DNA of 64,000 nucleotides from Sebastes aleutianus (taxonomy: Eukaryota > Chordata > Actinopteri > Perciformes > Sebastidae): NCBI GenBank assembly GCA_916700875.1, contig CAKAKS010000175.1, positions 1-64,000 on the forward strand, given 5' to 3'. Under the pieces are notes generated by a model. That model did not search any database, was not told where the DNA came from, and saw only the letters and a program-made list of their open reading frames with translations. Position numbers and translations under genes: made by a program. Shown here one piece after another: positions 49,668 through 60,800 of this stretch (the first letter of the stretch is position 1; every line of letters begins with the position of its first letter).

Positions 49668-49822
49668 GGAGGGAAGGAGAGGGGAGGGCTGTCTTCGGAG
49701 GGGTTCGGGAATGTCCGGAAACCGGTTCGGTCTGCCGAGTTCAATCAGTAGGGGACAGTGGCGCTCCATGTAGCAATCACTGGTGGAAAGTAACTACATT
49801 TACTCAAGTACTCTACTAAAGT
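49668..49822 (+). repeat. Tandem-duplicated segment, copy 1
   Basis: It contains gtcttcggaggggttcggga and tctgccgagttcaatcagta, which recur at 51222-51386 with few differences. It is followed by a fish MITE start (cactggtggaaagtaactac). Confidence 0.85.
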
Positions 49823-49930
49823 ACGACTTTGAGGTGCTTGAGTATGTACATTTTATGCTACATTTTAGTGGGAAATATTCTTCTTCTTTCTCCACTACAT
49901 TTATCTAAAAGCTATAGCTAAACTGCACAA
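49786..49930 (+). mobile_element. 5' fragment of the ctggtggaaagtaacta MITE family
   Basis: It starts within copy 1 of the duplication with the CAGTGGTGGAA-like terminus and continues tactcaagtactctactaaag, the same family as 885-1284. The 3' part is missing. Confidence 0.6.
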
Positions 49931-49939
49931 AATCCAGTC

Positions 49940-50865
49940 AATGAAAAAAAAAAAAAAGATTGAAAAAAGTCGTAATATTACGAGTATAAAGCATAACTTA
50001 CCGAGAAAAAAGTCGTAATATTACGAGAATAAAGTCATAACTTTACGAGACAAAAGTCGTAATATTACGAGAATAAAGTCATAACTTTATGAGAAAAAAG
50101 TCGTAATATTACGAGAATAAAGTCATAACTTTACGAGACAAAAGTCGTAATATTACGAGAATAAAGTCATAACTTTATGAGAAAAAAGTCGTAATATTAC
50201 GAGAATAAAGTCATAACTTTACGAGAAAAAAGTCGTAATATTACGAGAATAAAGTCATAACTTTATGAGAAAAAAGTCGTAATATTACGAGAATAAAGTC
50301 ATAACTTTACAAGAAAAAAGTCGTAATATTACGTGTATAAAGTCAAAACTTTACGAGAAAAAAGTCGTAATATTACGTGTATAAAGTCAAAACTTTACGA
50401 GAAAAAAGTCGTAATATTACGAGAATAAAGTCATAACTTTACAAGAAAAAAGTCATAACTTTACGAGGAAAAAGTCGTAATATTACGAGAATAAAGTCAT
50501 AACTTTACGAGAAAAAAGTCGTAATATTACGATAATAAAGTCATAACTTTATGAGAAAAAAAGTCGTAATATTACGATAATAAAGTCATAACTTTACGAG
50601 AAAAAAGTCGTAATATTACGATAATAGTCATAACTTTACGAGAAAAAAGTCGTAATATTACGTGTATAAAGTCATAACTTTACGAGAAAAAAGTCGTAAT
50701 ATTACGATAATAGTCATAACTTTACGAGGAAAAAGTCGTAATATTACGAGAATAAAGTCATAACTTTACGAGAAAAAAGTCGTAATATTACGATAATAAA
50801 GTCATAACTTTATGAGAAAAAGTCGTAATATTACGAGAATAAAGTCATAACTTTACGAGAAAAAA
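49940..50865. repeat. 44-bp satellite array (about 20 units)
   Basis: The unit is acgagaaaaaagtcgtaata then ttacgagaataaagtcataacttt (44 bases). The motif gtcgtaatattacgag recurs at 44-base steps, for example 50056 and 50100. The two halves of each unit resemble each other (a 22-bp ancestral repeat), and gtaatattac is palindromic. Some units have deletions or ataataaag variants. Confidence 0.92.
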
Positions 50866-50929
50866 AGAAAATAACATAAAATTACAACTTTATAATATTA
50901 TGACTTTATCCTCGAAATGTCAGATTTAT

Positions 50930-51115
50930 AATTTTTTCCTCTATGTGGCCCTAACACTCCGTCGTACCATAGACCTACTACAATGATAAATAAAAATGAA
51001 AATGTAAACAAAAAAACAGTTATTCATTTCCATTTTTAAAAAAATCCACAGGGAGCCACTGGAGAAGGGCTAAAGAGCCGCATGTGGCTCCGGAGCCGCA
51101 GGTTGCAGACCCCTG
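50930..51115 (+). mobile_element. hAT transposon 3' end
   Basis: It ends gagccgcatgtggctccggagccgc and aggttgcagacccctg, the terminal inverted repeat typical of hAT elements. It abuts the 44-bp array, so the array may be internal to the element. The left terminus is not found. Confidence 0.75.
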
Positions 51116-51221
51116 AGTTATTGCAATATGATACACTTCATGCAATGTGATGTATACAATGTGTTATTTTTTATTATATGCAATATGTTATTGCAATCTG
51201 ATATACTACATTATGTGTCTT

Positions 51222-51470
51222 GAAGGGAAGAAGAAGGGAGGGTTGTCTTCGGAGGGGTTCGGGAATGTCCGGAAACAGGTTCAGTCTGCCGAGTTCAATC
51301 AGTAGGGAACATGTTGCTCCATGTTGCTCTTCCTCTGAGTAGCAATCACTGGTGGAACTACATTTACTCAGGTACTCTACTAAAGTAAAGCAATCACTGG
51401 TGTAAAGTAGCTACATTTACTCAGGTACTCTACTAAAGTAAAGCAATCACTGATGGAAAGTAACTAAACT
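51222..51470 (+). repeat. Tandem-duplicated segment, copy 2, with triplicated MITE start
   Basis: It repeats copy 1 (49668-49822). It then carries three near-identical pieces of about 55 bp each beginning gcaatcactgg and running through actctactaaagtaaa. Confidence 0.85.
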
Positions 51471-52076
51471 GGGGAAAAAAAGTTCGGAAACTTGTGTTTG
51501 GTCGATTATTCCTCTGTTGTTACAATGCTAATGGTCATTGTATTTTACATCGTTGGAAAGCCTGTTTATTTCCCTTCACAATGATGTCCAACTTGTAAGG
51601 ATCATGCATTTGTGGGATGAGCAGCACAGCTAATTATGTGGGTAGCGCCCAAGAAAAATTTGCCAAAATGCTCTGCCAATGGTAAACAGCGTATTCTCCT
51701 GTTGGTATTGACTCTTGTTTTGAGTTGTTTAGTGAATTGGATGATTGAACTCTCTATCAGTAACAAGGAACAAACAAGACATATTGGCTATTTTACACTT
51801 TATTCATTTAATACACCGTCAGGAGCCTCAGTAACAGGAGAATACACTGTTTACCATTGGCAGAGCATTTTGGCAACATTTTTCTTGGGCGCTACCCACA
51901 TAATCAGCTGTGCTGCTCATCCCACAAATGCATGATCCTTACAAGTTGGACATCATTGTGAAGGGAAATAAACAGGCTTTCCTGTTTATTGGCATGTAAA
52001 ATACAATGCCAATTAGCATTGTAACAACAGAGAAATAATCCACCAAACACAAGTTTCCGAACTTTTTTCCCCAGTT
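51467..52076. mobile_element. Palindromic MITE with about 240-bp inverted arms and TA flanks
   Basis: The arms at 51467-51703 and 51833-52076 are near-perfect inverted repeats, starting aactggggaaaaaaagttcgg and ending the reverse of it. The loop is about 130 bp. TA dinucleotides at both ends fit a Tc1/mariner-type target duplication. The ORF at 51636-51935 spans the fold and is not a gene. Confidence 0.9.
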
Positions 52077-52249
52077 TATAATAAATGATCTGATAACAAA
52101 GTGCGAGTCTGACCTAGTCAATTCAACATCATGGAGTACATCTAATAAGGCAAATCATGTGACATACACAACAAAATAATCTTTGTCACAAGGACCCCCA
52201 CACCTTCAAAGATATCCACTTTGACTTCAGAGCCCACTTTTACATATAG

Positions 52250-53520
52250 TTCCCAAATACAGTACCTTTAAAAAGTATTCACGCATACATGTTTGCATAG
52301 GTATTCACCCCCTCCGAGTCAGTATTTAATAAATGCATCTTTGGCAGCAATTAAAAGGTCTTTTAAAAACTGCCCTGAAGGAAACATGTTGCTGTTTACA
52401 TAATTCTTGACTCAGGTGGAATGTGTTAAGGATATCGCTGGTTCAGTATGGCCTGTATGCCTCTCTTCTCTTACTATTTCTATTGTGTTGCTTATGTGTC
52501 TTAACATGTGAAATTGTTTTTATGTGAAACTGCTGCCGTCTTGACCAGGGATCCCTGGAAGAAGAGATCTTGTATCTCAATGGGACCTTCCTGGCTAATT
52601 TTTTATTTTTTAATTTAACCTTACTTTACACAGGTAATCTCATTCTCAAGAAAGACCTGACCAGCAATACAACACAAAGTTAGAGACAGACAGGACATTC
52701 ATACAAAGACAAGATAGTACGCTAGTCATAAAAGTAATAAGTGCAAAAGTGCCAAAAAAAAAAAACCACAGACGCTCTCTCCAGATTTCTTAAAAGTAGT
52801 TTAAACTCTCCTAGTGGAATCATACTGGACAGCTTCAGTTCCCGCTTTAGCGTGTGCCAGGTAGAATTCTGTAGTGATGAGAGTGATGAAGCTCTGAGAG
52901 CGTACAGTAGGCTGTGGCAGCACCGTTTACGTGACATGTAAGCGGATAAATAAGTGGGCAGCAGTCACAGGATGGATTTATATATGCAGTTATACTAATG
53001 CAAAGTTCTGTGCATGGATAAAAATGACCAGTTGACTAAAGAATGCAGAGTACAATGGTGTGTGAGGGGTTTATAACTGGTTATGAAACAATAAAAGATA
53101 AAAAGTAAATTACAGCTTATATATAGATATTGTGTGACTTACAAAAATTCCTGTGTCCATCCCAACTTGTGCTTTTCAATCAACTTTTCGTGGAGTTGAT
53201 TGGAGCAATACAATAATGACTCATCAAAAGATACAGGTGTATTAATACTCCAATCAACTGAAACACCTTGACTACACACACGTGATCTCCATTTAACTAA
53301 TTATGTGACTTCTAAAACCAACTGGCTGCCCCAGTGATCATTTAAGTGTGTCCTAATATAGGGGGTGATTACTTAAACATAGAAACATGTATTTCATATT
53401 TGTAATTCATTTCAAATTTAGATTACTTTGCGGAGATCTGTTTTCATTTTGACATTAAATGGTCTTTTTCTATTACATTAAACCTAAAAGCTACATTAAA
53501 TCTTTGATTCAATTGTTACG
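52250..53520. mobile_element. Degenerate Tc1-like element with nested insertion
   Basis: The left end has ccttttaaaaagtattcacg-like sequence and the right end cattaaatggtctttttctattacatt. Both are typical of a decayed fish Tc1-type element. A different repeat with aggtaatctcattctcaag lies near 52540-52700 inside. No intact transposase is seen. Confidence 0.45.
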
Positions 53521-54256
53521 GGTAATGTAGAGGAAACAGTTACGTAGTAGACACAGAGCACCATGGGCATCCCATCTGACTTGTGTCTCTGGCCACCTTA
53601 CGAATACGTCCACACTTAACTAAGCATGAGTCGGCTAACTCCTGACAGAAAAATCAGTCTTTATTGCTAGATGCTTAACTTGTTTGACCAGTCACTTGTT
53701 TACTTAGTCAGTCCTTTCGTGCTGAGCAGGTAGCAATACAGTGAATTTGTCTGATCTTGTTTGCTTGAAATGGCTGCACATAGGTTTATTTGGGGGGTTG
53801 TTGAGAGCCAAGGCTGGATTACCAACTAGTCAAAGCAGAAAACTGCCCCGAGGCTTCAAACCCCCAGAAGCTGCAAAAGCGATAATTAATTGGAAATGTG
53901 TCAGGGTATATGCACCACTAAGGCACAATATCAACTTGTGCATATTCCTGAATATACTTGCATTTAATTAAATAACCAAAATTGTCACACAGCAAACATG
54001 GGGCCAAAAGAAGGGTACTGTTTGGTCTCTGGACAAAATATAATTAAGATGCCATCATGTGTATGTAATGTACAGAGAATGGAGTGGTAATGTAGTGTGA
54101 AATAAGTGCTATTGCTATGGATACCTGCAGTTTGTGCATTGATTTATAATGGTGGTTAAAATGTTGTCCGGAAGCATGCTTGAGATCTCCGGTTGAATGA
54201 TGTTTATGAACACCTGCCAGCCAATCAGAAACAAGCATTTTCAGTGGTATTCAGCC
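53521..54256. other. Intergenic DNA, no gene recognised
   Basis: Nothing matching a known exon or RNA is seen. Short ORFs lack any recognisable domain. Confidence 0.4.
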
Positions 54257-55194
54257 CGTTCTCATTCCCAGGGCGTCAAATACTGACGCTTTGCCTTCGG
54301 TGTTAGATACCAACGCACAAGGCACCCTTGAGCGTCGGTATGAGACGCACCGAGCTTTCCGTTAACTACAATGCAAACCCATTCGCGTCAATATTAATGC
54401 TAAGGGAAAGTGCACCGAGAGTGTGGTGATGTAGCTTTAAGAGCAACAAAAGGGGATGTGGATGGGTCAACAAACACAAGGCTTTCATCCAGGAGACCGC
54501 TGTTCGTGTCCCATTCGTCACGTTACAATTAGCTTCAATCATCATGTCCCATGTTCACAATGTTCAGCGTCATTTTCACTGTACAAATCTAGTAGTTTGA
54601 AGCCCAACCATGTTGTTTTTTCCTAAACCTAAGTGGTTTTGTTGCCTAAACCTGTTTTTGTTTAATTCCCAACATTAAAGGAACAGGATGAGCCCTTCAT
54701 ATCTACATAGGGAGCGGGTCCTCTTCATGGAATCCATGTTGCTCCACCAGGTTTCTACAGTAGCCCAGAACGGACAAACCAAACGCTGGCTCTAGAGAGA
54801 GACTTTCACGTTTTTATGTTACCTGAAGGCCACCGTAGTTCTCCAACATACTCGAGAAACTGCGGTAATGTGAGCCGCAGAGTGCAAAACCGTGGTGCCG
54901 CCAGCCGCCGTCTGACTTACGTTGCTCCTAGAGTAGTGTTATTATGGTAAGGATGGCCTCCGAGTCAGGTGAACGGCGTTAGCACGGTTTTGCACTCAGC
55001 AGCTCACATTACTGCAGTCTTGGAATGGGAGGAGTGAGCGGAGGGGTACTCAGTTGGTTGCAATCTGCAATCACATCGCTAGATGCTGCCAGTTCCTACA
55101 CACTGTACCTTTAAGCACGTGTTTACTGCGACAAAAAAGAGTGACACCGAGGGGTCTGACAAAGCGTCAGTATATGAGGAGTTAGGATGAGAAC
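54257..55194. mobile_element. Foldback-type element (gacgctttg termini) with internal inverted repeat
   Basis: The left end ttctcattcccagggcgtca is mirrored at the right end by agcgtcagtatatgaggag then ggatgagaacg. Inside, ctgcggtaatgtgagccgca and gcagctcacattactgcagt form a second inverted pair about 130 bases apart. Confidence 0.7.
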
Positions 55195-56367
55195 GTGTTG
55201 TGATATTAGAACACAGAATCTATTGACTTTGAACAGTTTCTTGCCTTTGTGTGGAGTAGGCTAAGTTCTCAATCAAGACTGTGACGATAATGTCTGTGAG
55301 TAGGCCTCTTTTTTTCTTCGTAATTTTATAGTATGTCTGAGGAAATGTTGATATTCCCAACTGTTTAATCTTTTTACTCTGTCATTATGCCTTTACATTT
55401 CCTGCATTATGTTACCAGCTTGCCAGCTTGCTAAATTGTTAGCCCCCGTGGCTTCTAGATGCCGGCAGTAACGTTAATATTGCCGTTGTTTAGCAGCGGT
55501 GTTCCTCACGAATGAACCACTTGAACACCAAGCATATCGTGCACATGACTTCCCATGTTGTAAATACAAGCGCACGAGTTTCATTTGAAGGCACCAAGTC
55601 ACTGGAACACTTGAATAGAGGAGAGCATTCGTTAGTGTTATTAGTTACACCTGTGCTGTTCCTACTTGACAAGTCAAAATGTCTGCTGTGAGAAAGGCCT
55701 ATTATCCTGAGTTACAGTGTCACTCTATTTTTAAAGGTTGTATTTTTCCATGTTCCTTTTGGTATTTTGAGCACCGAAAAATCAAATGGCAATGTGCTGG
55801 GGTAAGTTACAGAGTTTAGTCCAAAGCCACTGTAGTCCACCCACTCATTTCTTTGGACTGAGATATAGGTGGCACCAAATCAGACTCCAACTCCTAGTCT
55901 CCTTTCTTCAACATGATTCAATTTCCCTTATTTTGTCAGTAAAAAAGAAAATAAAAGTCATGCATTTGCATTAGAAAAGAGATAATGAGATCTTTTTAAT
56001 ACACATAAATACACCACATTTTCTCCCTGCTGAAAAGACAGAATTCCCACACACATACACAACAACACACACAAACTCTTTTCAGTGAACACTTTTTAAG
56101 CCATTTCCGTGTGTTGGTGTAATCATTACCATCATTCCAGGTTTATCAGGAGCAGCTGTTTAAGACAAATTCATCTTTATTCATCACGTGTGTGCATTAA
56201 CGTGGTGGTTTGTTGATTTGATTTAACCCTCCGGTACTTGCTGACCTTCCTGCAGCTCAGTGAGTGAATGTTCAACATTTGGTGTTTCGATCTTTAGTAC
56301 TGTAGCATGAGCTGGGAAAGAATTATGCTTTTTGTGTGTGTAAGAAACAAATGAAGTGTGTGTGTGT
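55195..56367. other. Intergenic DNA, no gene recognised
   Basis: AT-rich sequence without recognisable exons or RNA genes. Confidence 0.4.
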
Positions 56368-57160
56368 GGCCCTGTTCAGACCTGGTATTAACATGCGTCC
56401 TGAGTGATCAGATCACAAGTGGACAGCTCTGAGTACAGGTGTGAACGCACTCAAGACGCATTGAGGACGCATTGAGATCGAATCATTCAGACCACATTCT
56501 GAGGTGGTCTGGGCCACATATGGCCACATTCTTTTAGCGGTGTGTACGTGAATGGGTCCTTGGCCATATTAAGGACCGCCTACTCATCTGACGTCCCTCT
56601 GGGATCCGCGGGGTCTCTCTGCGCTCCTCAGGTGAAGACAGGCAGACGCGAGCGCTTGTCAGCCTCGCGGAATGGAAATGACCTCTGTGCTCTACTGTAT
56701 CCTGTTGGTACAACTGTATTTTATTAAAATATATCTTATCTATAGGCTACATATCTACAGTTTATCAGTCTAGGCACGTGAAGCGCATTATTATCACACT
56801 GTCGGAGATGTGTTGGTGTTTTTGCTCCGCTGCTTTGCACAGAGCTGACACCCGCCTGCCCGCTTGCTCGCTCTCATACTCTGAAGCTCTGTGTGCCACT
56901 GTTACCTCGCAAAGACATGTCGGCCGCATAGAGGTCCACGGGGACAATAACCTTATATTTTGATGTTTATAAAATGTACCCGAATTTACAAATATGTAGG
57001 ATATCACTACTGACATTCATGTAATCTTACATTTGCTGTATTAGCCATGAGTTTACTACGTGTTTGTTTGCATATAGAACGGGGAAGTGAGATCAGATAA
57101 CAAGTGGTCACTCAAGAAGCATGTGAAGACGCATTCTAATGCCAGGTGTGAACAGGGCCT
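56368..57160. mobile_element. MITE with long ggccctgttcagacctgg TIRs
   Basis: The left terminus ggccctgttcagacctggt is reversed at the right end as ccaggtgtgaacagggcc. A further internal match extends over tens of bases (gatcagatcacaagtgg versus gatcagataacaagtgg). The interior is GC-richer than its surroundings, with no ORF of known type. Confidence 0.85.
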
Positions 57161-57848
57161 ATGTACGGTTAAAAAAAGTTTTTGGAGTGAGACAACAAAA
57201 CAAACAGTTACAGTAAATCCTGATGTGCCATGATGATGGCGATTCTGAAAAACATGCGAATGGGTTTCAAGAATGAAAATGCTTCCATGGTTGTTGTTGT
57301 CTAACCAAACGGTCTTCAGCTGAATACTTGATGCAAGAGGTTAACTGTTGTTCCTATAGGTCTTATTTATAGTTCAGTGTCGGACTTCAACCGCTGATAG
57401 CACCATCACAACACTAGATGGATGTATTATACATGATCAAGATTGGTTTTGCTGTAGCCCTGACGTGTAAATACATTTTTGAGGAGGAATACATCAGTTA
57501 CGGTGCAGTATACGTGCAAGGACTGCAAAGCTACACCGTAACCTCTTAACACACAACTACACCCACCCTTTACTGTTGAAGAGCTCTTCATAATCATTCA
57601 CTGTTGAAGGCTGCGAACATGAATCCGGTTTCTTTAAACATTTAGGTAGACAAAGAAATCTAGGATCTTCCACACCAGATTTCTACATGTTTGAGGCCTC
57701 GCTGAGACTAAAACCAGAGTCTTACAGTGTGCTCCCACCTTTCATGTACCTGGGCCCTGGAGCCTGATGATGTCATCACCATGGGGGACGGTTGGAAAAG
57801 CACTGCCTGCCATCGATGCTGTGGTTCACTTGTCTGTCGTTCCCTGCC
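57161..57848 (-). other. xpnpep3 3' UTR and intergenic DNA
   Basis: This lies downstream (on the - strand) of the xpnpep3 stop. No unambiguous AATAAA on the - strand was identified close to the stop, so the transcript end is uncertain. Confidence 0.4.
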
Positions 57849-60800
57849 CTATCTCTGGGCACAGGCCTTCTCTACATCAGCGATGGTCTTTGGTGCATTA
57901 GAGGACAGAATCAGAGGGCCTCCCTTGTCTCGGATCACCACATCATCCTCAATCCTGATGCCCAGGCCGCGGAAACGCTCTGGCACCTGGTCATTGTCCT
58001 CAGGGATGTACAAGCCTGTAGCAATAGAAGGAGGAAAGTGGAACATTTATGAAAGCAGTAACTGGGAGAGATGTTCTGAATGGTTGTGCTGCAGTTTGGA
58101 TTTTTAAAACCTGATTTCACCCAGATTCTTGATTAACAGCCACAGCTGCACATTTTGAGGAAAAATCAAATGAGTGAAAGGGTATACAAAAGGCTAGATA
58201 CCTGGTTCTATAGTGATAGCCATTCCTGGCTGTAGAGGTTGTGAGCGGGACAGCTCAGGAGTGTCGTGGACGTCCATGCCCAGGTAATGCCCGACGTGGT
58301 GGGGGCAGTACCGTCGCGCAGCCTAGGATGAGCATAAAATAAAATTAAAGCATTAAGTAGTTGTATAGAAGTTTGCTGTTGTCCCACAGCAACCACAGCT
58401 TGTTGCTAAACATTAATAAAATGAAATTCAGATGCCACAGCGGCTAACTGTGGTGAATGAGCCTCATCAGATCACTTTCTACCTGCACTAACTGAGCACA
58501 ACTGAATCCAGCAGCATCTAAACAACTCAATTAAAAGTGAACGCAAACACCAACATGCAATTTTAAGGTATCCTCTATATATGAGATAATTTGCACTACG
58601 TATAAATGTGACGTTTAGAATCGAATATGTGTTTTAGAATTTCGAAATAAAACATTTTTGAAGACCAAATGTAATCTTAAAACCACAACTTGCCACTATT
58701 TTAGAGTGATTTGGCTATTGTGTAAGGCAAAAATGCAGGAAGTAGGATTTGCCCTTTAATCCTGAAACCTATTTGGAAAGCACTGCTTCTAATGCTGGCG
58801 ACCACTATGCTCAAGAGGATCACCACAATCAGAAGAATTCATCCCAGTGGGTAACCTCCAGGTTTGAAAGTGAAGCCGGTGCTGAAGTGCCTTAAACTTG
58901 CATTGTTTCTAACAGCCAGCAGGGGGCGACTCCTCTGGTTGCAAAAAGAAGTCGGATTGTATAGAAGTCTATGAGAAAATGAGCCTACTTCTCACCTGAT
59001 TTATTACCTCAGTAAACATTGTAAACATGAGTTTATGGTCTCAATCTCCCAAAATAGACCATAAAGCAGGGTATGCTTTAGGGCATGGTTACCTTGTGAT
59101 TGACAAGTCTCTACCACGCCGTTGTCCGGTCTGGAAATTGTCTGCATTTACTGCGTCTCACAACTTTAACCCTTTCACAGTGTGTTTTCAGTTCACGAAA
59201 GTTAATTGAAACCTATTTGGTCACCTAAAAATGTCCTATTCAGGGTTCGGTTGTACTTAGCTTCAACCTCTTGTCTCACTTCTGGTTGCAAAAAAGCCAA
59301 GCTGGCGACGGCCAAAATGACGAATTCGAGGCTTCAAAACGGCAGTTCACAAACCGATGGGTGATGCCACAGTGACTACGTCCACTTCTTATATACAGTC
59401 TATGATTCATGCTCTGAGGACCATGAATATCTGTACAATCTTGGCAATACATCCAACACGTCTAATACTAGACCAAAGCAATAGACCAACTGACAGACCC
59501 CATGACATACTGACATTGCCATCACTAGAGCACTGATGTTACAGTAGCGTGGCTAAAAATCATACATTCAAGAGGGCTGATAACTATGTGCCTCGCTTTA
59601 TATGAAGGTCTCTCATAGGGGAAGACCATCATCATCAATCAGTCAGCCAATGCAGAAGCCAACAAGGCAGAGGAGGAGGCCTCAGGCTCTCCAGGCCTTT
59701 CTTAGTGTTTTCTTTTCTTTCTTTTTTTATTAGAGAAACCAGTTGAGTAAATTTACATCCAGCTTTGGTTTGGTTTGATTGTTTTATTTCCTAAAAAGAA
59801 CCACTGCAGGAAATGAATATCTCTATTATACAAAGTTTACAGAGCCTTATGTTTCACGGAGGCTGTAATTAGGTCATTTCATCATTTACATTGGCCAAAG
59901 GAGCTTATGATAATTTCCTGACCGAAAACCACTGGTGAGGACATAAATAAACCAAAAATGTTTAAATTCAACGCCAAACCGACAACGGTGATAATCTGAT
60001 AGTATCTGGTGTGGTTGATTGATATTCAACAGCAGGGCAAGATTTCAATTTACACTACCAATATCCAGATATTTAATACTGTGTGTGTGCATATGTCTGT
60101 AAGCAGAAAGTTAATGTGAGAGTGAAATATGATCTTCTTTATTTATAAGAAACCCTTCATTCATCTTAAAGAGCAGCTGAGTTTTTGGATCTGGGAAACA
60201 TAACTTTCTTGTATAGTAATAAATTTGCAACTCATCTTGAGGAATTTTGTTACCTGCAGCAACTTCGTTTTCCAGAAGCCAAGAGCTGCTTATTTGTTTT
60301 CACAAAATTGCTCCTGTATATGGTATAAAGCGCAGGAATGTCTACCAGCTGGAATCCATTCTCCTGCTATTTCTCTCATTATTACCTTTAGTAGATCAGC
60401 ATCACTCGCGCTGGCCTTGACGATGCCTAGCCGCCTGAGCTGCCGTCCCAACAGAGCCAGCATGGTGCTGTAGATGTGATCCAGACTGACGCCTGGAGAG
60501 CAAAGAGACAAACAGGAGCGCTGGACCTCCAGGATGGCCTCGTACAGCTCAGCCTGGGCAGGGCTGAATCTGGTAGGAAAGAGGTGTGTTTGTTGTCGGT
60601 CATGGGAATAATTCTCAAAAACACCTACTTAAAAGGCCCTAAAATCTACAGACATGGAATATTTATAAAGCTAACAAGACATAATTCTACCTGAAAATAT
60701 CCAATGAGGAAAAGATCTGAGAGTAATGTGTGTGTTCATGAAATAAAAAGTGAGGACTAATGTGAAGAACAGATGGATTTCAGTTAAAGGTCTGCAACCA

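Larger units (their letters stand above)
47536..49680 (-). promoter_or_regulatory. Putative ep300 5' UTR and promoter region
   Basis: The region is upstream of the ep300 ATG on the - strand. 47560-47960 is pyrimidine-rich. 49380-49580 is relatively CpG-rich (ggtttcccgg, ttccgtcggtggaccgg), and a consensus YY1 core AAAATGGCGGC lies at 49567-49577. No transcription start or upstream exon can be fixed from sequence alone. ORFs here have no recognisable homology. Confidence 0.45.

Noticed and set aside
49208..49744. 178-residue - strand ORF with Tyr-Ile repeats
   Set aside because: It spans the (AT)n microsatellite and upstream DNA. It has no domain, and the composition follows simple repeats.
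49940..50865. Regular repeats resembling a CRISPR array
   Set aside because: Units are contiguous 44-mers without unique spacers, in a vertebrate genome beside a hAT end.
51636..51935. 99-residue ORF with a hydrophobic segment
   Set aside because: It lies across the loop and both arms of a palindromic MITE, so its apparent ends are mirror images of the same DNA.
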